From: Zingiber officinale
Lineage: Eukaryota; Streptophyta; Magnoliopsida; Zingiberales; Zingiberaceae
DNA: 64,000 nucleotides
Direction of reading: 5' to 3'
NCBI RefSeq assembly: GCF_018446385.1
Contig: NC_055996.1
Location: forward strand, 18,463,317 to 18,527,316
The position numbers and the translations under genes are program-made. The notes beneath the pieces are model-generated. The model saw only the letters and a list, made by a program, of their open reading frames with translations. It was not told where the DNA came from and searched no databases. Numbering within the stretch: the stretch's first letter is position 1; each line of letters starts with the position of its first letter. Shown in pieces: positions 36,501 to 48,500 of the stretch.

Positions 36501-39500
36501 AAAGCATGGTTGGAAATATCAAGCTCTACTTATAGATCTCACTTAGACACTGAGGTAACCATATCATAGAAGCAGATGAATAGCAGTCCAATAAGATTTC
36601 ATTGTTGGAAATGGCACTGGTAAATCAAATCATGACAGACAAATGATAAAAGGATTATGAAATTAATAAAAACTCATATCCACACTATTTCTATACATCT
36701 AAATGAATCAAAGTAGAAACACAATAGAATATATCTGAAAAAAGAACAAAAGTTGCACTAATAGAAAACACAGCAGTCAACAACATCCTTGAATAACTGG
36801 CATATATATAAAGAAAAATTAGATGCCAACATGACCTTAAATTTCAAAAGTGTAGAATTTTCAATGCTATTCGTTGGAACGTCAAGGGCTCCATATGCAG
36901 CCTCAGAAATAGTGCAAGCAACCCATGATCCAATAGGGTGACCGCCTAGTCCAGGACATTCAACATCTTTTTTCTCACATGTACCATTAAAAATATTGCC
37001 TTCAATTGAACCCTGTGATGTGTCGTATGAGAACTCAACAATTTGCTGACCATATGGATTTCTAACTGTTCCATCATAAGCAACATAAAGGTCGCGCATG
37101 TAAAACATAAGCTTTCTAGTCAAAGTTCCTGGAATTTCTGCATTCTCAGAAAAGAGATTAGCACGGCCAGATATCGCATGCATCAAAGATTCCAATGGGT
37201 TTAAACCATCAAGAAAAGAAGTACCAACAACAGCATAAAAACTTTGCTGGCACGAAATTTCGACTGCATTTGACACTGCAGAATCATCTGACTTTTGCAT
37301 GTTCCACAAATCACAGTTAAGTTTACGAGGAACTCTAAAAGGCAGTGGGCACGGAGAAAGTTGAAGTCCCAGACATGCACCCTGTTGAATTAATTTTGGC
37401 AAGCTTCCCTTGCTTCCAGCATCTACCATTGCCAACATTGAGTTATCCTTGCTGATAAATTGACGGATTGCACTTAGAAGCTCTTGGTAGACATCCTTAA
37501 AAGCAGAAACAGAAGTCTGTCTAGCACATCTTTTGGAAGCAAGTTTGTATTGACTCATAGAACCTAATGAATCTTCATTGTTATTATGACACCGTAGTGC
37601 CTCATTCATCTTTGGTTCCATAATTAGCTGTTTAATCCAGCAAGCATCTTCAGCTTCTTCTAATCCAAATGACACCTCATCCATCATTTTCCTTCGTGAG
37701 GATAAATCTGAAGACAGGTAAATATCACTTAAGGAAACACTTAAGCCTCTTCTTGTCAAATATTCACAGAGAAGTTGATCAGCATCATAGAGGTAATCAA
37801 GGGCTTTTTTACCATAAAGTTTGAACAAGATTGTAATCAAACCAGATGTACTATTCTTCAGCCAAAAAGATAATCCACAACAGGACATGACCTCACCCTT
37901 ACTTATCATAATATTTTTGTTACAAAAATCCATAGTTGGAGGAAGAAGCATGCCAAATAATTGTTCTCCAGTCCAGAGAGAAGTCAGAAATTCTGGAGCC
38001 TTGACAATTGCAGGAGGTGGCACTGGAAAAGAACAAAGCATTGCTAACTGCTGCATATCAAATTTGGTAAAAAATTCCTGTTTTGTTGTCAGCAAATATG
38101 CAGCAGTGAGGCTATCATGTGTCAAGGAAAGTAAGCTTCTTCCATCCTGTGCATTAAATAACTGGTGGTCTAAGCTAAGCAGTTCCTTAAGTTCTGTTCT
38201 GCAGCCAATGGATTGTGGTACATAACCATGTAAACAATCCCCATCAAAATCCCCTAATAGTGGAGAACAACACAGTGGGTTTATTGAAACAACAGATTCA
38301 ATAGGAAGAATCCGCACTGACAAAGCAATAAGAGAATGTTGATGAACCGAAGGGGGTCTGTTGACAAGTACAATGTCCCCATTGTCCAAAGGTCTATATA
38401 GCATATCACCAACCTGAAGTTGGTTGGTTTTTTTTATAGAAGTTAATTTCCCTTTGCTTTTGACTAAAAATCCTTCCCCTGGAAGTGTGTAGCACATATA
38501 TGCAAGTAGACGAAGATTGCAAACCATGTTCAGCTTTTCAATATTGTAAGCATTTACATGCTCAGGAACAGTTAACTTTCTGGACATACAATGTGGAATG
38601 CCAATTTCGTTTGTGCTTATCTTAGGATCACCAACCATAGTTAGACGGAATGCATTATCTGATCTTTTGCTTAGAACAACATCTTTCATCCATCTTAATC
38701 CAGATGTACTTTTAGAATCTTCATTTGAAGGATTAGGAGCACGGAACTATAAAAAAGCATGTTATGTGTGAGCATAAGGAATTTAGTGAAAGAACATATT
38801 GGCACATACAATTCATTTATAACAAACACATACCATTAGCAACTCAGAGAATTCTATGATACCTCAAAAATCCAAAAGTTATATTATCTTGTGATCTATG
38901 TCAACTGCAGATAATTGGCTATTTTGATACAGACTGTGTAGACTCCTACAGATAGACAATCTACATCCATTATCTAGTTATTGTATTATCTTAGAAGGTA
39001 ATCTTATTTCCTAGAAAAGTAAGAAACAAATTGTGGCGGCAGCATATAAGAGCATGGCATTAGCAACATGTGAGCTTATTTAGGTTAGGGATTTGATGAC
39101 CAAGCTAGGATACACCTCTACAGGGTCAATGAAGCTTTAATATGATAATCAAACTGCACTGCAATGTATATAGTATCAAATCATGTATTTTATGAAAAAA
39201 AAAATAGAAACCACTTATAGTCACTTCATCAAAAGAAAAGACAATTGAATAAGATCATCATTTTCTTTCTATAACAAATTGACTTTATAATATTTTGGAG
39301 CCAGCTTGAGAGGAGTGTTATGGATAAGTGTGTAACTATGACAGGTGTTTCTATAAAAATCCTTAGGGGCTGCTTGTTTGGGAGGTTTGGAACGAGAATG
39401 GAATGAAACTTGGTGTTTGGTTTGGGGAAATGATGGTGGGACCCACGGATTCATTCTTCTAAATATAGGAATGGACCATTACTGAGTAATATGGGGGGTA

Positions 39501-42500
39501 TGGGAATCATTCCTATTCTCATCCCCATTCCCTTACCCGAACCAAGCGCCCCCTTAGTCAATTAATAACAATATATATAGGTAGAGGGGGCAATGTTGGA
39601 TTAATATTCTCCCTAATGTGTGACAACAACAAATATATTTTCACCTATTTATTTAAATCAGCATAATTCTAATTCTATGACTTACCTATAGTTTCATTTA
39701 AGATATAAGCTAGCACAAGAATGAGATGTCCTGACAAAAAAACATAAATTCAAAATTTAAATAAAAAAAGATGGATAATGTACAACAATAGTAGAAGAAT
39801 CTTGTTGCTTAGAGAACCAACAAAAAAACATAATATAGCCTTCATCAGCATCATCAAATCATGTTAGTCCCTCCACTTTCAACTACATGAATTTTATCCC
39901 TACATTTAATATTATGCACACTAGTGATATTGCAAGTAATATCTACTATCTAGATAGTTTAAATTAACTAGATTTTTGGAGGTTTTTCACATTATGTCTT
40001 CAACTCTAGATTCAACTTGTTTGATTATAAAGTTTATTGGTCATTGCTCAACAAATCCCTAACATTTTAACATATTTTTACTCATTTATCATTATTAAAG
40101 TTGAAGGGGAGCCTTGGCGCAACGGTAAAGTTGTTGCCATGTGACCAAAAAGGTCACGGGAAACAGCTTCTTGCAAAAAGCAGAGTAAGGCTGCTTACAA
40201 TGAATCCTTCCCCAGGACCCCGCATGGCGGGAGCTTCGTGCACCAAGCTGCCCTTTATCATTATTAAAGCTGAATTGTGTCACTTGTGAAATTTATAAAT
40301 ATAATTAGTGATACACAAGGCTATATGACTAGTAATATTCAAATTAATTTGTAACCACAATGACTAAAAACCTGTTTGAAATCCCACTACCCTTTATTCC
40401 CTCCACTTTAACATAATCTATTCACAATCTACTACTTTCAACATATCTATACATCTCAACTTACCTTTTCTCAGAACTACACCTAACTGTTGCAAGATAA
40501 AATAATTTTTATATGAAATGTGAATTAGGTAGTTACGTTTTAAAGGTTTTAAGTTCGATAAAAGTTTATTTTGTCAGATCTTTTTATTTAGGAGAATTAA
40601 TTATTTAACATGATTTTTAAATTGATAGTTGTGTGGAAAGTTTGGGTATAAGTTTAGTTTAATTAATTTTTTTTGCTGCTTTATAATTTGATTTATTTCT
40701 TACTTGGGTTGAATATTTTAGGTATAGAGTTATTTCATTAAATGTTTTTAGTTTACTCCTATATCTTTTTTAGTAACCCTTCCATGCATCAATTTAAGCA
40801 TTTTTTTAGATTAGTTTTTTGAAATGATCTAAAAAATGTCCTTTCCCATCAACCAACTCATCTATACATATCCATAAAGTAAGACCCACCCTAAAGTAGT
40901 CTTCCAAAAGATAATTTTAGCCTAGACTTAGGAACACAAGAGGACCACATACAATAAGACTCAAGAAAATCCTCTCTATTTCTATTGTTCCCTATTTATC
41001 ATACAAATGATATCTCCATCAATGTCTTCTTGTTGAAATTATAAAAGGACAACCCCGTGCATAAAGCACCTGCCAATACGAGTCCCAAAGGACCACATTG
41101 GATCTATTGTATATATCTTTACCTTGCATTTTAGGAGGTTATTTCCGCAACTCGAACCCATAACCTCAAGGTCACATGATAGTAAACTGTTATGCCAAGG
41201 CTCCCCTTCTTGTTGAAATTATAGAATAAGTAAAATCATTACTTATAAATCTCGTGTCCTAATTGTTCTTGCTATTTTTGTATTATGGAAACAAAGGTTT
41301 AAAATTTCAAACCATATTGGAGTTTTGATTTTTATCAGAACGATAAAGTTTCAATCTCATATTGTGTCATGCTGATATAGTTTTATAATAATTTAGACTT
41401 ATAATATATTAAAATTTTTGCTTTCATTATTAAGGATGTATTTTTTTTTGGATAAATGAACGTATACTTATATCACATTATGTAATTATGTTTGAAAATT
41501 ATTCATTAGCATTTACTAAAAAAATTGTGCATTAAATAACAATTTTATATTTTGTTTAATAAAACCCAAAAAAGGTAAAATAATTTTAAATCCTATCATT
41601 TGGTTTTATTTTTTCACATACTACAATTATTGAATGAAAAATAATTTAAGCTAATTTTTTTATATTTTGGATATAAAATTAAATGAACTAAAAATAGTCA
41701 AAGAAAATAAATAAATTACTTTTAATTTAAACCTAATTAAATAAAATATTATTAAATCATTAATGATTTAGCTCATCTTATTGAACCTTAATTTTTCCAT
41801 CATATTTGTTTTATTGCTTGCTGGTACGATCTTTCAAATTTTATCTTATTCAATTTTTTATATTTTTATATTTTTATACTACTAATTAAGCTAAATTAAT
41901 ATTTTTAATTTTCCATAGAGTAGATATGGTGATTCGGATGGAGTAGGTTCAAATCAAGCTAAATTTGGATTTATAGTAACCAATTTAAAATTAAACCAAA
42001 TATATATGATAGTTTGGTAGAGTCATATTCACTGGAATAATTGTATTTTTAAAAGTTATGGAATTATTCAATTACTCTTGTTTGCTCATTCCCACTGATT
42101 CCTCCCCATCGCACAAAGCTACCCAAGATTCTTCCCTAATCGCGCAGAGCGCCTCGGTCGCACGCTGTTGTGCATCACCACAATTGTTAACGCTCGCCCT
42201 TGCTTACCATCCGATATTTCTCTTCTCCTCCACTATTCTTTCTTCTCTTCCTTTTCTTTTCTTTGTTTCTTGTTATTGTTACACATCTTTTTTTCTTCCT
42301 CTTCTCCTTTCTCTCCTTCAATTTTTTCTCATTTTTGTTTCCACATTGTTGTGCCATTGTGACACCACGCCAAAGGGTTTTGCATGTCGATCGGCAAGTA
42401 GAACAATAAATTTTGCTCATGCCAACTGGCATGGCTCGAAACCATGATTGGAACTATATTTTGTACTTAATTAAAAATTTTCATCACAATTGAATTTAAA

Positions 42501-45500
42501 GTTTATGTTATCATAAATTAGTATAAAATCATCTGAAATAACATACACCAAGAAAGTTTAACATAAAAAAGGCCTAAAGCTTTATGTCATTTACTATGAT
42601 GAACTACATATATATTTATTACTTGCCCCATTAAAACTTAGCTAACATATATAATAATATGGTGCAACAAAATGTGTTATGATTGTTTAAATGTGGCATC
42701 CTACGATTTAATGGCATGGTAAAACAAAGCATGACGTATTTACATCAAAAAACGCTTTGAGGAAATTTGTATCGTACCTTAGACACATTCCAGCAGTCAA
42801 GAACGCGGCTTGCCGTGTATGAAGCAGCAATATGTCCAAACTGCTCAAGTTTCCTGAAGTCAACAACTTTCTTGCTTAAATCAACCAATTTTTTATAAGC
42901 CTTGGTGCGTTCATCCTGCATTCATACAATATCACATAAAGGTAATTGAAACAATGTGGGAAATAAATATAACAAGGACGTCCATATTGTACTTAACCTA
43001 CACAGATAAAAATATATTCAAATAGAAAAAGAAAACTTACAAAATATAATTTCGGATCATCAGCAGAGCTATGTGATGCTTCCACCACTCTATGACAATT
43101 AGGAGTAATCGGAATATAGGAGAGAAATAATAGCTCCCGCCTTGAAACAAACTGGTGAACAAATTCTGGATCAAGTGTCTTCAGCAAGCAAAATGTCTGA
43201 AAACTAAACAATTAGCAACGAAGATACACAAAATGATGACAGAATAAAGTAATCAAAAGATCAGTTGTGTGCACAGGAATTTCAACACTTGACAAACCAC
43301 AGGAGTGTTATCAAGATACTAGCAACTTTCTATGGTTTAAAATGACTGGAGACTAGTTTGACTTCACAACGGACTTAGAACAGAAATTAGAGAATTTCAA
43401 GTTATTTTCCCCTCAATCACTAGAAGATGCAAACCGGAAGACCTTAGAACTTGGCCTTTTCAAGTTCTCTGTGTATCGACAAACTCCTTCAGCCAGAACC
43501 ACCCCATGCTATAGTGCATCTTAAGTCAGAAACCCTATTTACTCATCATGTATTGAATCTGTCATCCGACATGTAGAAGCTAATCTGCAAAGCAGTAAAA
43601 GATAGAATGTCCTAGTCCTGATCCTAGCCCGAACCAAAATATGCAGTGTTATAACAGCCATGACAAAGGTCACGTGGCATCAAAATGCCAACATAAAGTA
43701 CAATCCACAGAACCCAAACATAATCCTGAACATATAGAAACATTGTCTTCCAAATCTAGAAAGTAATGAAGAGGTTGAGCTGAGGGATGATACCCAAGAA
43801 CCCAAATGACGTAAAGCAATTGTATATTTGTAGGGCTTTATGTAGTGCATCTCATCCAATACACACCCTCAACTGATTATTCATGGAAATGTATTAGCAT
43901 TTTTTCATACTTATGTAAAGTGTAAAATTAAAACATGAAAGATTACTATAGATAAACGAAAGTTGAATAAATGTAGTTTCAACACAAACATTTTTTAGAA
44001 TTCAACTCATCATAGCCTCACCAAAATCCATGCATGTCACTCGGTAGGGAGAGCAGTAAATGTTATCAGTGCCAATCGGTATGACTCAATACTTCAATCA
44101 CTAGATGAGACTACAAAATTAGTTATGCCTAGGGTCCAAGCTTCAAAATTTCGTTCCGTGCCGGGTGGAACGGGCGAAACTTACCGTTCCGCCGGCGCAC
44201 CAAAATCGGCACCAACCTAGGGAAGATTTCGTCGGCATCATGAGTCGCTCGTCGTCGCACGGCAGCATGGACAGTGTTGCCAGAATCTTCCCGTGCCTCC
44301 GGAAGCATCGCGGGGCGCTAAAAAGGTCGGGGGCTACGGAGGCATCGGGACGCGACGTTTTTGGCAGCGCCGAAAGTGTCACAGGACGCTTTCGGCGCCT
44401 CCGGCGCCGTCGGAGGCGTCCGTGGGGCGTCAGATGGGTCGCGGCGTCGCGGTTGAGTCGCGGCGTCACGGGTGAGTCGTGGCTTCGACGAAGCCACGGG
44501 TTATTGTGCAAAATTTAATTTTGCAACTTAAATAAATAAAACAATTCTCATTCCCACTTAATTGTGATATGTTAAAGAGGCTTTCACAAATCCTAATTAA
44601 ATTATCCTAATAAAATATAAAAAAATATATTTAAAATTTTTTAAAAAATAATAAATTTCATTAAATAATATTCTAAAATTATTTTTATTATTTTAAAATT
44701 TCTAAAAAAATCTTTAAAATTCTAAAATAAATTTTACAAATTTTATAAAAATTCTAATAAATCAAATTTTTATTCTTATATATTTTTTAATTATTTTATA
44801 TTTTTTACTGTTTTGATATTTAATTGATATTCTAATTTTTTTACTATTTTAAATATATATTATTTAAACTATTAATTAATTAAATAAACAAATAGTTAAT
44901 TTATATGATTATTATATATAAAATAGAATTTTATATTAATTTATATAATTATGATTATTTAATCCGGACATTGGAGAACTATAAAAATTATCTAAGTAAA
45001 ATATTACAAGAATCATTGCTTCCATTTAACATATTATATTATGATGCACCAATTTTAATTAGAGTTATTTATGCATCAATTGTTTTTTTAAAAAAAACTA
45101 TATTTAATTATTTTTTATAACAATATTAAGTTGTTTAATAATGAAGAACTTATATAAAATCAATATATAACTTATTTTTAAATTATACACAATAAATATA
45201 TTTATCTAATAATTACTATATATATATATATAAATAAAAAAATGCCAAAACTGTATCTGCACGGCACGATACGATACCGAAACCGTATCGTTCCTGTCTA
45301 GGACCAAAACCTCGGCACGGGTCGAAATTTTAAACCTTGCTAGGGTCAATACATGAGTTATAATCTCATTATTCTTAACTTAGTAGAATGAATTCATGCA
45401 ACAACAAAAAATGAAGAAAGGAAATCTGTGTATTAACATTCTAGGAAGTGCTAAAATTCATGATAAGCTAGTTTCGAAAATGGCATATGGCATAACATAA

Positions 45501-48500
45501 CCAATATGGAAAACTGTAAATTTAGTGAATAAAATAACCATGTTCTATTGTTACCTGATATGGTGTAAGATCAATCTTGCTTGGCTTCGACCCTTGCTGC
45601 AAAGAAATATTTGGAATGAAATTCCAAAAGTCTTCTGGAAGAATTTCATTGAGACTACGACCATGAAACTTATTTGGCAGCTTTTCATTAACTTCTGCTA
45701 CTATTGAAAGACTTTTCCTACCTAGTATGTCCTTTGATGAGATCTTAAACTTCACAGACGGATACCATCCATCTTCATTCCGCTGTTAAAACGCATGAAT
45801 AAAATCTCCAAGCAGTTAAGAAAATGCAGATTGTAAAACAGAATCTTTCAGTACTTACAGTACAGTATTTGCAAACCACTGGAGCATCTTTTGCTGACCA
45901 ATTCTTCATTTGTACAGTACATGCATCATATAAGAAAATCCCTTCTAAGATTCAGGAAAATGCAAAGCAAGACAAAATAAATCACTAAACAAAGGAATGA
46001 CAAAATCCAAGTAAAAATTTAATCATGCAAGGAAAATGTACTAAGTAAATAAAAATTCTCAGTTGCATCAAAAAATTTTGTCCTTTGACATTAACCACAA
46101 AGTTCAGGCTTCAACAGATAGAAAACACTTAAGGAAACATTGAAAGATCAAACATACAATTTTCTAACTAGAATCATATATCAAACTGCTAAATTAGAAG
46201 TTGTAAAATTTATTTTTCATTATGCAGATCAAGAAACTCAGAGTTCTATAGACGAACTAGTCATAAATCATAACAAATACAAAACCCGACATACATAAAC
46301 AGAGTTAATCACAAACTTTCCTAAATACATCCTAGTTTCTATGCTGATAAGATACCTTGTTAAGCTTAGAACACTTCAATTTAATGAAACCAACTTTGGA
46401 ATTATTTACAGTCTTCAGCAACTTCCTCTGAAGGGCAGTAAGATTCTTATTGAATGCCTCTAGGAAGTAAATGCCTGCTTTTATGTCTTCCTCAGTAGCT
46501 TCTAAGATAAAAGATCCCTGAAATAAACACTCACTAGATTAGATCACATACTCAGAGATCCTTAAAAGTTGAAATATTATAATCAAGGAAGACAGTCTGC
46601 AATTATGCAATTACAATACAAGAATCTAATTGTATTCACCAACATCATCATGCACAATACTGTTAAACAAAATGCAAACTATCACATAATACAACTTGCA
46701 ATGAAGCGTGATAGAATTATCAGTTAGGAGTTATTAGAGTAAGTACTTATATGCATTACAAACTTAATCCTCCTCTGGGTATTGTGTTTGAATCCTAAAA
46801 ATACGATAAAATATCTCTCTTTTAGAATAAGAACATAACAGATTATCCCTTTTAACTCATTTTCTTCATCATGCATATAGAAATGTACACTAACCAGCAG
46901 TTGCATTATAGCTATATTTGTAGCTTAATGTAACTTCTGAGTTCAAGCATACTATTGTATAATATAACATGAGCATATAATAGTTTATTGTTGTTGGATT
47001 AAATAGTTTGTCAGAAATTAGTCAATGAAAGAAAATGATTTTTTTTAATTAGAATGTTATTAGTGATGCCTTGGCTCAATCAAGGCATAAGTTTCATATA
47101 GCTAACCCCAAATAGCTGGAACAAACACTTTATGATCATGATGAGTCTCACATGGTTTTCTTATTTATTTAGTATTTATTGTGTTTAGGTTTTCTACATC
47201 TGTAATTTTGTTAATTCTAATTGATTCAATTACATCATTCCTCCCAACAAGGTGTTGGAGCAAGGCTAGAATTTTCCTCTCTTTCCATACTGTCAAGCAT
47301 CTGTAAGATATTGTAAAGCAACAACATCTTTGGCGTACAGGGGTCGAGTCCTAGGAACTCGCGACCTACTATTCATCCCACCATGCGCCTCCCGCCAATG
47401 TACCTGCATTTACCTCCCTTTATATCCGTGGGGCCGGCTTTAGGGGGGGCGTTAAGGTAGTGGTTCTACCCTTTTTTTTTGTAAAGCAACAACAAGCATA
47501 CTGGTGGCTGCTTCTTCCAAAGGCTTTTCATTTGTTTTCTCTCTCTGAGCCTCTGTTCATCATCTTCCTAAGGCTAATGAGGTAAATCTACATACCTTCA
47601 GCCTAGCTTACTCCTTTTCATCTTCTTCTTGGCAAACATCTCTTCAACTCCAATTTGTTTTCTGATAAGCATGAAAAGGGGATAATGATCAAAGCCTTCC
47701 CTCCAATTTATCCTTTAACTGAATCATCCAAGAGAATATCTACAATCTACAATAAATCCTTTAACAAATTTCATTATTCTGAGAGAACCCCAAACAGTTC
47801 GGGTCTCCAAATTCCAAAGAGTTTGGAGGAGCAAAAAAATAGCACATGAGAGAGAGAAAAATTTCCAAAAGCCAACATGAGATACAAGAAATTGTGATTT
47901 ATCATGTAGTATTGACGATAGACAAGTATAAAAGTATAAAACAGTAGAATAACTTCTAGAGACAACCCAAATAGAAATTAACACTGTAACAAGAACAAAA
48001 ATTCAGCTCACATAGATACCTGACCTTCATTTGTAGATCTTTTTTAACACACTTGCATCCAGGACAGATATGATTCAAAATATGAACAACTTCAGTCACG
48101 AAATAGGGATGATAAATCACTTTTGGTAATTTCAAAAAGCCAGAATGTCCTGTAAAAGAAATGAAACAATATGTCTAAACACAAATAGAAAAATTCAACC
48201 CAACATCAATAAACTGTATTGTCAGCTAGGTTAGCTCACCATCACAGTCCCTGATGTATCTGGAACCACATGTTTCACACTGAGAGGATGCATTTGGCAA
48301 GCCTAACTTTGAGCTAGTCACATCATTAACCTCCATAATGCCAACATTACATAGCTTCTCCTATTCAAGCAAGATCAAAAGGAAGTTAAGCGATGAAAAA
48401 TGTGAAAGTAGACAATATGTAAGTCAGGAAAAACAAGAAGGAACTTCTTTGACACCAAAATTTTAACAAATTTAGTACCCATCTCACAGATTACCAGTAT

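Noticed and set aside
36758..38689. 643-residue ORF as a stand-alone polymerase fragment gene
   Set aside because: It is the large internal exon 9 of NRPD1 (38746-36836). Its apparent start is an internal Met and its tail after LLKFK is intron read-through.
42058..42447. 129-residue ORF in NRPD1 intron 8
   Set aside because: A low-complexity pyrimidine-rich stretch encoding Ser/Phe/Leu runs; no domain and inside an intron.
44165..44518. GC-rich ORFs on both strands (117 and 122 residues)
   Set aside because: Overlapping arginine-rich readings of the GC-rich head of a hAT element; no domain.
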